NCBI GenBank assembly: GCA_030611515.1
Contig: JAUWPQ010000011.1
Coordinates: 1-35,112 of the forward strand
Direction of reading: 5' to 3'
Length of the DNA: 35,112 bases
Source: Planctomycetota bacterium
GTDB taxonomy: Bacteria > Planctomycetota > Planctomycetia > Pirellulales > Thermoguttaceae
The notes below the pieces were generated by a model. That model did no database searches, was not told the DNA's origin, and saw only the letters and a program-made list of their open reading frames with translations. Below are positions 30,264 to 35,112 of this stretch, in pieces. Position 1 is the first letter of the stretch; each line of letters opens with the position of its first letter. A program made the position numbers and the translations under genes.

Positions 30264-31208
30264 TCAATTCTGGAGCGTTTGCAAAAACTGATCGAGCGTG
30301 TCGATCTTCTGCCGGAGTTGGCCGATATCCGCCTGCATGGCCACAATTTGAGCGGCGGACGGGGGCGGATCGGCGCCGAGCAAAGTTTCGTATTCTCGAA
30401 TTACCCGTTCGTACAGGCCGATGAACGCCCGGGCCATCCGCTCGGCCAGACTGGAAACTCGCGGATTGTCGCGCCCTTGAATGCGATCGATCAAGTCTTC
30501 GGCCCGCTCGTCGGCCAGCGCCCGGTCCAGGCTGCAGAAGCGGTTCAAGCGGGGATGGAAATCGGGCGCGCCGCCCCAGCCGAACAACCGGCCGTAGTAG
30601 ATGTACTCTTTGTCGTTGTCCAACGGGCGCAGCGCATCTTGAAACGGTGCGTAGTAAATTGCCACGACCGCCTGCACGTAGGACGCCACGAGGTTGGGCG
30701 GCGCGGTCTGCAAAAGATAAATCACCGGGATACGGCGATCCCAACTGGACCACAGCCCCATTTGCCGGTGCTGCCAGCGGTCGTCGAGCATGAGGGCGTT
30801 CGCCTCGATCCGGAAAGATCCCATTTTGGAGAGCATGGCGAAGCCGCGGGTCAGCGTGGCCGATCCTCGCCGCAGTCCGCGGGTGGGATCGAGCAGATCG
30901 GCGTTCACCTCGGCGCCGGTGAGCGGTCCTCGGGCCACTGGTTGGTAGACGCGGGGATCGTCGAGTTCCGCCACGTTGCCAGCCCCTCCGGCCCCCACGC
31001 CGGCCGATTGCGGCCAGTAACCGGGACGCGGGTTCGTCGTGCCCGAACGCGGCCAACGAGTGCTCCACAGCGCGTTCCGCGCCACGCTTAGACCGCGCAC
31101 CTTCCAGCATGCCACCGTGCCGAAGTTGACCATCAGCGCCATGACCATCAATAGAATCGGCAGCGCAAGGACCAATTCCAGCGTGGAGAGACCGCGGCGA
31201 GTAGACAT
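30264..31208 (-). CDS. TadE-like pseudopilin
   Basis: A 314-residue protein with the TadE/TadG N-terminal pattern: RRGLSTLELVLALPILLMVMALMVNFG, a short basic leader, a Gly, then a hydrophobic helix with Glu at position +5 or so (STLE). Such minor pseudopilins are processed by the prepilin peptidase and take part in the pilus base. The remaining ~280 residues are soluble, ending in a coiled-coil-like tail (QIVAMQADIGQLRQKIDTLDQFLQTLQ). No Shine-Dalgarno sequence is seen; a CCACTA heptamer array directly abuts the ATG. The gene precedes the accessory gene by six bases. Confidence 0.8.
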   Translation of the reverse strand: MSTRRGLSTLELVLALPILLMVMALMVNFGTVACWKVRGLSVARNALWSTRWPRSGTTNPRPGYWPQSAGVGAGGAGNVAELDDPRVYQPVARGPLTGAEVNADLLDPTRGLRRGSATLTRGFAMLSKMGSFRIEANALMLDDRWQHRQMGLWSSWDRRIPVIYLLQTAPPNLVASYVQAVVAIYYAPFQDALRPLDNDKEYIYYGRLFGWGGAPDFHPRLNRFCSLDRALADERAEDLIDRIQGRDNPRVSSLAERMARAFIGLYERVIREYETLLGADPPPSAAQIVAMQADIGQLRQKIDTLDQFLQTLQN

Positions 31209-31228
31209 AGTGGCTAGTGGTTAGTGGT
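31208..31228. repeat. Heptamer array (TAGTGGT)x3
   Basis: Read on the minus strand it is ACCACTA-ACCACTA-GCCACT followed at once by ATG of the TadE-like gene. It mirrors the arrays before the pduT-like and ackA genes. Confidence 0.88.
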
Positions 31229-31229
31229 T

Positions 31230-31345
31230 TCCTGGTTCCCATGCTCCGCGTGGGAACCCGCGTTTTCCGACGCTCTGCGTCGATCCAGGCGACGCGGAGC
31301 GTCGTGGCCGGTGCGTTCCCACGGAGGACCGTGGGAACGAGGATA
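31230..31345. repeat. Composite ~115-bp palindromic element, copy 2
   Basis: Same layout as 34001-34113: TTCCCATGCTCCGCGTGGGAA, then CGACGCTCTGCGTCG, CGACGCGGAGCGTCG, and TTCCCACGGAGGACCGTGGG at the far end. It lies between the TadG-like and TadE-like genes. Confidence 0.9.
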
Positions 31346-31353
31346 CATTTCTC

Positions 31354-32775
31354 CTAATGCGGACTAATTCTACCAATCTCTTCCGAACTCACGTTTCCCA
31401 AACTCGGCAATACGATTTCTTCCTCGGCAAACTCGGACATTGGGGGCACGGTCTGTAATATCGCCGCCAGCGCGGGCATCGTGGCCGGAACCAACTGGCA
31501 CGTCCAGCGTTGGTTCAACAGGGTCCAACTGCCGGACACGCGTTCCCGGCCGACGATCCACCGACCGGTCGATCCGCCGCCTTGACCGGGCTCGGGCGTG
31601 GCCTCGTTGGGCAAGGTGGGAAACTCGCCCGGCACACCGCCGATCGGCGTGGTCGATCCGCCGCAGGCGTTGATATGGAGCCAAACCAGCCGCCGTCGAG
31701 GTACGAACACCCGCACCTGAGCGAACGCCGTCGCGTTGCCGTCGATCGGATTGAAAAACACCTTGGGAGCGAACTCGGGAATTTTATTCCAATAAACCAT
31801 GCCGAGGAAAGTGAAGTATTGGTCGAGGTGGGCGTTGCCGTCGATTACCTCGTCGGCCTCGGTGCGGATGACGAACGGCAGGTTTCGGCCCGGGTATTCT
31901 TCGTCCAGCAACTGGCGCAAGTATCCGCAGGTGAAGCTCCGCCAGAGCGCGCTGAATTGGCTCATCTTCCCGCCGCGATCAAAAAACGCCAGCGCTTGGT
32001 TGTTCCAGTCGTTGAGGTATCGGTTAGCCAGCGATTCGCGCTGCCGGCGGGCCGTGGATAGATATTCCGACTGGTTGGGCATTATGCCAAGCTCGGGATC
32101 GACGACCGGCAACGAAGGGTCGGCCATCTCGTAGTCGCCACCGACCAATTGGCCGGAACTTCGCCACAAAGCGCCCAGCAATTTGCCCCGGCCGAAGTCG
32201 GGTTGCCCGTTGCGGATCGCCACTTCCAGGGCAGCGGCCTGAGCGATGTCGGGAAACGCCGCCGCGACCGCCCGCTGGTATTGCGGGATCAGTTCAGCGG
32301 CGAGGATCTCCTCCATCAACGGTAGTACAGCGTCGCTGACCGCGGCGACCCACTCGCTGTACGAGCGGACAAGCTCCTGCTCCAAGGGGACTTTTTGGCT
32401 GATGGCGGCGCCGAGATCCTCGAACTTCTCGAAGCCGGAGCCGGAGAAGACCGGCGCCTCCCGCTCCCACGCCGCCAGGATCGAAGGGACGTAGGATTCC
32501 GAGTTTCGGTTGCGGGCCTCGCGCAGGAAGGCCGTGGTGGCGAATACGTCGCAGAGCAGGTGGTTGGTGAATGTCAGCGTGTTCAGACCGCGGGCCATGA
32601 CGACGCCGCCCGAGTAGGCCGCCGCATCGGCCGCGTTTTGCAGGCGGATTTTGCCGTCCACCTGACGGCCGACGTTCATTACCATGCCCAACAACATCAC
32701 CAGCAACAGCACGGCGAACACGGAAAGGATGCTGATCACGCCGTCCTGGTCGCGGTGGAGATTTCGTTGCGGCAA
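31354..32775 (-). CDS. TadG-like protein
   Basis: A ~473-residue protein with the N-terminal signature HRDQDGVISILSVFAVLLLVMLLGMVMNVGRQVDGKIRLQNAADAAAYSGG: a Gly before a hydrophobic helix, then the NAADAAA segment typical of TadG/Flp-associated proteins. The large remainder is probably outside the membrane and shows no recognised domain. The start is uncertain. I propose TTG at 32775, just before the conserved leader. The reading frame is open to 33033, but those ~86 codons are coded by a cluster of hairpin repeats (32790-33013). No good ribosome binding site is seen. The real start may therefore lie within the repeat block. Confidence 0.72.
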   Translation of the reverse strand: MPQRNLHRDQDGVISILSVFAVLLLVMLLGMVMNVGRQVDGKIRLQNAADAAAYSGGVVMARGLNTLTFTNHLLCDVFATTAFLREARNRNSESYVPSILAAWEREAPVFSGSGFEKFEDLGAAISQKVPLEQELVRSYSEWVAAVSDAVLPLMEEILAAELIPQYQRAVAAAFPDIAQAAALEVAIRNGQPDFGRGKLLGALWRSSGQLVGGDYEMADPSLPVVDPELGIMPNQSEYLSTARRQRESLANRYLNDWNNQALAFFDRGGKMSQFSALWRSFTCGYLRQLLDEEYPGRNLPFVIRTEADEVIDGNAHLDQYFTFLGMVYWNKIPEFAPKVFFNPIDGNATAFAQVRVFVPRRRLVWLHINACGGSTTPIGGVPGEFPTLPNEATPEPGQGGGSTGRWIVGRERVSGSWTLLNQRWTCQLVPATMPALAAILQTVPPMSEFAEEEIVLPSLGNVSSEEIGRISPH

Positions 32776-32789
32776 CCATACATGAATGC

Positions 32790-33013
32790 GTCTTGTCCCA
32801 AAGGGACATTTGACAATAGCCCAGCAGTTCACTGCTGGGAACAGGAAACGCAACCATTTCGTCCGACAAGTCCCGTAGGGACGGTCGAAATGGGGCGCTG
32901 CGGATTCAACCGTCCCTAACGGGACGGAAAGGCGACTGGCAAATGCCCTCGCTACCCAGCGATGAATCGCTGGGCTATTATCATCCGACCCTACGGGTCG
33001 AAGTCCCTTCGGC
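32790..33013. repeat. Cluster of small hairpin repeats
   Basis: Stems include GTCCC-AAA-GGGAC, CCCAGCAGTTCACTGCTGGG, GTCCC-GTA-GGGAC, CCGTCCC-TAA-CGGGACGG, GCCCAGCGATTC-like arms (AGCGAT...ATCGCT), GACCC-TAC-GGGTC, and AAG-TCCCTT-CGG. They separate two Tad genes and resemble the cluster at 19649-19907. The minus strand is open through the block in the frame of the TadG-like gene. Confidence 0.78.
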
Positions 33014-33973
33014 TTAATACGTTTGATAAACATACGGGATCGCCGGTTTCTCTCCCTCGTTGCCTATGGTGACCGAGGCCGAGAGGAGATAGGTGTAGAC
33101 GTTTCCCCGGTTTTCGACGCTGCCGCCGACCTGATCGGCGGCACCCGTCGAGCGGGCCAGCAACCGGCCCGGCCCCGGCAACAGCGCCAGGTTGTGCCTG
33201 ACCGTTACCGTTATCTGGTCCTGCCAGCCGATCTCGTTGAAGCGGAACTCGTCCAGTTCGGGCGGGATCAAGTACGCGACTCCCAACGGCGGCTCGCTGT
33301 TCTTGTGGTAGAACTTGATTTCCACCGAAGTGTTGGCCATCGCGTAGGCCAGCTTGTTTCGGATGCGTCTGGCCACGGCCGGGCCGGAGTCGGAGTTCGG
33401 GGCCATCGCGGCGTAGGCCCTACTGATAATGTCCGCCGCCAGCGGGCCGGCGCCCGAGAGGGTTGCTCCCACGTCGCGCGAGGGCGAGATCGGCATACAG
33501 GCCAACACGGCCGCGGAGGCGATCTTTTCAAACTTCGCCCCGCCCGGCTCGATGCGATAGGTCATTCCGCCCTCAGACGGGCCGAAGCTCGGATCGTCCG
33601 GTTCCAAGGCCGGAGCAATCTGATCCGCCTCTAAAAAAATCATGCTGATGCAGTTAGCGCCTTCCGAGTCGGTTTCGGCGGGTATCCAGACGGCGGCCGC
33701 GCGGGCCGCCGCGAAGGCCGCGTATTCGACCACCATCTGCCCGATCATCAACTGACTGACCTGCACGATCAGCAGCAGAACCATGATGAACAACGGCAAC
33801 GTGAGCACGAAGCTCAGGCTCTGAACGCTGCCGCGCTGGTCGGTGTGCAGTCGGCGCAGGCGGCGCGGCCTCGGCCGCGCGCGGTTCGCCCAGGCAAGGA
33901 CGTAGAGCACGGCGAACGACGCAACCAGAATCGCCAGCCACGGTACGCACGCCAGTAGAACCGAGCGACCCAT
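33014..33973 (-). CDS. TadE-like pseudopilin with extra N-terminal membrane helix
   Basis: A 319-residue protein. A first hydrophobic helix (LLACVPWLAILVASFAVLYVLAWA, about 5-28) is followed by an Arg-rich stretch (RARPRPRRLRRLHTDQRGS) and then the TadE-type helix SVQSLSFVLTLPLFIMVLLLIVQVSQLMIGQMVVEYAAFAAARAAAVW. The tail is a soluble domain with no known name. The usual Glu after the Gly is replaced by Gln/Ser, so processing by the peptidase is uncertain. The start at 33973 has GGAG eight bases upstream; an ATG five codons earlier is possible, and the frame further up lies in a palindromic repeat. Confidence 0.78.
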   Translation of the reverse strand: MGRSVLLACVPWLAILVASFAVLYVLAWANRARPRPRRLRRLHTDQRGSVQSLSFVLTLPLFIMVLLLIVQVSQLMIGQMVVEYAAFAAARAAAVWIPAETDSEGANCISMIFLEADQIAPALEPDDPSFGPSEGGMTYRIEPGGAKFEKIASAAVLACMPISPSRDVGATLSGAGPLAADIISRAYAAMAPNSDSGPAVARRIRNKLAYAMANTSVEIKFYHKNSEPPLGVAYLIPPELDEFRFNEIGWQDQITVTVRHNLALLPGPGRLLARSTGAADQVGGSVENRGNVYTYLLSASVTIGNEGEKPAIPYVYQTY

Positions 33974-34000
33974 GACGGCGTCTCCCATAAAGCCGCAAAT

Positions 34001-34113
34001 TCCTGGTTCCCACGCTCTGCATGGGAACCCACGTCTCCCGACGCTCTGCGTCGATGGCGGCGACGCGGAGCGTCGCAACCATTGCGTTCCCACGGGGGAC
34101 CGTGGGAACGAGG
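34001..34113. repeat. Composite ~115-bp palindromic element, copy 3
   Basis: Same order of four stems as 31230-31345: TTCCCACGCTCTGCATGGGAA, CGACGCTCTGCGTCG, CGACGCGGAGCGTCG, TTCCCACGGGGGACCGTGGG. It lies between the prepilin peptidase and TadE-like genes. Confidence 0.9.
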
Positions 34114-34116
34114 TTT

Positions 34117-34692
34117 TTATGCGAAAACATCAAAAAATCCGAACCGCACGATCGCCACCGCCGCCAGGGCACAAGGGGCCAGATACAACGGCGGCTGAAG
34201 CTGGGCACACTCGTCGTCGGTCAACGGTTCCCAGTGTCCCAACCGTAGCGACCAGAACAACTGGCGAAGCGTTCGAGCGCACAACCGCAGCGGTCCGACG
34301 CGCCAGATCAGCACGATCAGGCCCGCGCAACCGCCGAGCACGAACGTCCACAACATCGCCTCGATCCCTTGCTCCGGTCCCAGGAACGCTCCGAGCATGG
34401 CAATCAACTTTACGTCGCCGCCTCCGATCTGAAACAACACGAAGCAGACCAACATCAGCAGTCCGCAGGCGGCCAGTCCCAGCAGGCTTTCCGAGAGTGG
34501 AATCCAACCGATGACCCGCCGCAGCCACTCCTCGCCGACCCATCCGCCGGCGATGAGCAAAGACCCCGCCGCACTGAGGCCCAACGCCGCGAGCATGCCG
34601 GTATAGGTCGTCCAGTTGTATATCTTGTGCCGGGCCAGGTCGGTCGCCGTGGCCGTCAGCACCAGAGCGATCAACAGGATCGTGGCCAGCAT
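34117..34692 (-). CDS. Type IV prepilin peptidase (CpaA/TadV-like)
   Basis: A 191-residue integral membrane aspartic protease that cuts the leader from Flp prepilin and pseudopilins. The two catalytic aspartates are in ATDLARHKIYNW (first helix) and GGGDVKLIAMLGAFLG (the GxGD motif). About six membrane helices are visible. It lacks the N-methylating zinc domain of PilD, as expected for TadV. The ATG at 34692 gives the standard N-terminus MLATILLIALVL; GTG at 34722 would overlap the pilin stop by a few bases and add ten residues. It follows flp by 23 bases. Confidence 0.93.
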   Translation of the reverse strand: MLATILLIALVLTATATDLARHKIYNWTTYTGMLAALGLSAAGSLLIAGGWVGEEWLRRVIGWIPLSESLLGLAACGLLMLVCFVLFQIGGGDVKLIAMLGAFLGPEQGIEAMLWTFVLGGCAGLIVLIWRVGPLRLCARTLRQLFWSLRLGHWEPLTDDECAQLQPPLYLAPCALAAVAIVRFGFFDVFA

Positions 34693-34715
34693 GGGCGTTA
34701 GGGCCTGCGCGGCCG

Positions 34716-34922
34716 TTAATACTGGGCCTGATCCGCGCCCTCTTGGAGGTCCGACAAACCTTGGGTGAAGTAATTCTTGATCGTCGGCCACCCGACCTTG
34801 ATCAGAAAGATCAGGATCGGGATGGCGATAGCTCCGATGATCAGGATCGTCTCCAGGCTGACGGCGCCATCCTGGTCGTTGTGGACCTTTCTGAGAAGGC
34901 CCCAAAGCGACGGCTTCTTCAT
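34716..34922 (-). CDS. flp: Flp-type pilin
   Basis: The main pilus subunit, 68 residues. A cytoplasmic leader MKKPSLWGLLRKVHNDQDG ends in Gly19, the likely cleavage site, followed by AVSLETILIIGAIAIPILIFLI, a hydrophobic helix with the conserved Glu (Glu23) a few residues after the cut. A short soluble tail (YFTQGLSDLQEGADQAQY) contains the Tyr and Gln residues often seen in Flp. The ribosome binding site is CTGGAGGAACAGGAAT just before the ATG, the strongest in the Tad group. The leader motif HNDQDG recurs as HRDQDG and HTDQRG in the TadG- and TadE-like proteins. Confidence 0.92.
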   Translation of the reverse strand: MKKPSLWGLLRKVHNDQDGAVSLETILIIGAIAIPILIFLIKVGWPTIKNYFTQGLSDLQEGADQAQY

Positions 34923-34942
34923 ATTCCTGTTCCTCCAGGTGT

Positions 34943-34965
34943 GGGACAGGTTGGCAACCTGTCCT
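34943..34965. repeat. Hairpin repeat GGACAGGTTGGCAACCTGTCC
   Basis: Same family as 5934-5955. It lies between the partial small gene and the Flp pilin gene, with the pilin ribosome binding site right after it on the minus strand. Confidence 0.82.
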
Positions 34966-34973
34966 ACTCCGCA

Positions 34974-35112
34974 TTACATAAACGGCCACGAAACCAACAC
35001 GCACACCATCTCGTAGGCCAAACGCATGGTCCTTGGGCCAATCCACAAAACGAACGCCGCCATCGGCAGAACCACGCCCAGGATCAACACGTAGTCCAAC
35101 GACGCCAATCCG
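34974..35112 (-). CDS. Small membrane protein of the Tad locus, partial
   Basis: The 3' end of a gene cut by the window edge; 45 residues are visible, ending in TAA at 34976-34974. The sequence SLDYVLILGVVLPMAAFVLW is a membrane helix and is followed by MRLAYEMVCVLVSWPFM. Very short proteins of this look occur next to Flp genes in planctomycete genomes as far as I recall; they resemble pilin-like or TadE-like minor subunits. The Asp-Tyr before the helix and the reading frame without stops support it as real. Its start lies outside the window, so length is unknown. Confidence 0.6.
   Translation of the reverse strand, partial: GLASLDYVLILGVVLPMAAFVLWIGPRTMRLAYEMVCVLVSWPFM

Noticed and set aside
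33974-34093. N-terminal extension of the TadE-like frame
   Set aside because: Translates the composite palindromic element; the same false MGT start appears at other copies of the repeat.

Overview
The window looks like a chromosomal segment of a planctomycete, probably of the Pirellulales type. I infer this from high GC coding DNA, a bacterial microcompartment (BMC) locus of the Planctomycetes-Verrucomicrobia type, a Tat-exported Gfo/Idh/MocA oxidoreductase, a planctomycete-style leucine-rich-repeat protein, a Ser/Thr kinase fused to a caspase-like domain, and very dense intergenic palindromes and heptamer repeats.

Left part (1-5.9 kb): def and fmt overlap as an operon for initiator formyl-methionine handling. 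An AT-rich DUF4238 gene follows, flanked by 22-bp direct repeats, and then a pRiA4b ORF-3-like gene. Next come a PduS-like Fe-S flavoprotein and a PduT-like shell trimer, which form the first BMC segment. An M42 aminopeptidase (minus strand) and homoserine dehydrogenase separate them from the rest of the BMC locus.

Main BMC operon (8.8-16.7 kb, plus strand): DeoR-type regulator, PduL phosphotransacylase, two BMC-H hexamer proteins, an acetate-kinase-family enzyme, three EutN-type BMC-P pentamer proteins, CoA-acylating aldehyde dehydrogenase, a degenerate RpiB-fold protein and a class II (fuculose/rhamnulose-phosphate) aldolase. The inferred pathway is deoxysugar phosphate to DHAP plus lactaldehyde, then lactyl-CoA, lactyl-phosphate, and lactate plus ATP. 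PduS/PduT may recycle NADH electrons through the shell. Four cargo proteins carry terminal helices resembling encapsulation peptides.

Right part (16.8-35.1 kb, almost all minus strand): a Tat-dependent Gfo/Idh/MocA protein, a plus-strand secreted LRR protein, then a long series read right to left. It holds a Tad/Flp pilus operon (partial small gene, Flp pilin, prepilin peptidase, TadE-like, TadG-like, TadE-like, an anchored accessory protein, CpaB, FHA-CpaF ATPase, TadB, TadC), a zinc-ribbon membrane protein and a large kinase/pseudocaspase. No secretin or CpaE gene is in the window.

The repeat landscape is unusual. There are at least eleven arrays of 7-bp tandem repeats, several abutting start codons that lack a Shine-Dalgarno sequence. 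Several palindrome families occur, including a ~115-bp composite element, one copy of which is split by another element. Repeats also lie in frame inside fmt, the RpiB-like gene, the zinc-ribbon gene and a Tad accessory gene.
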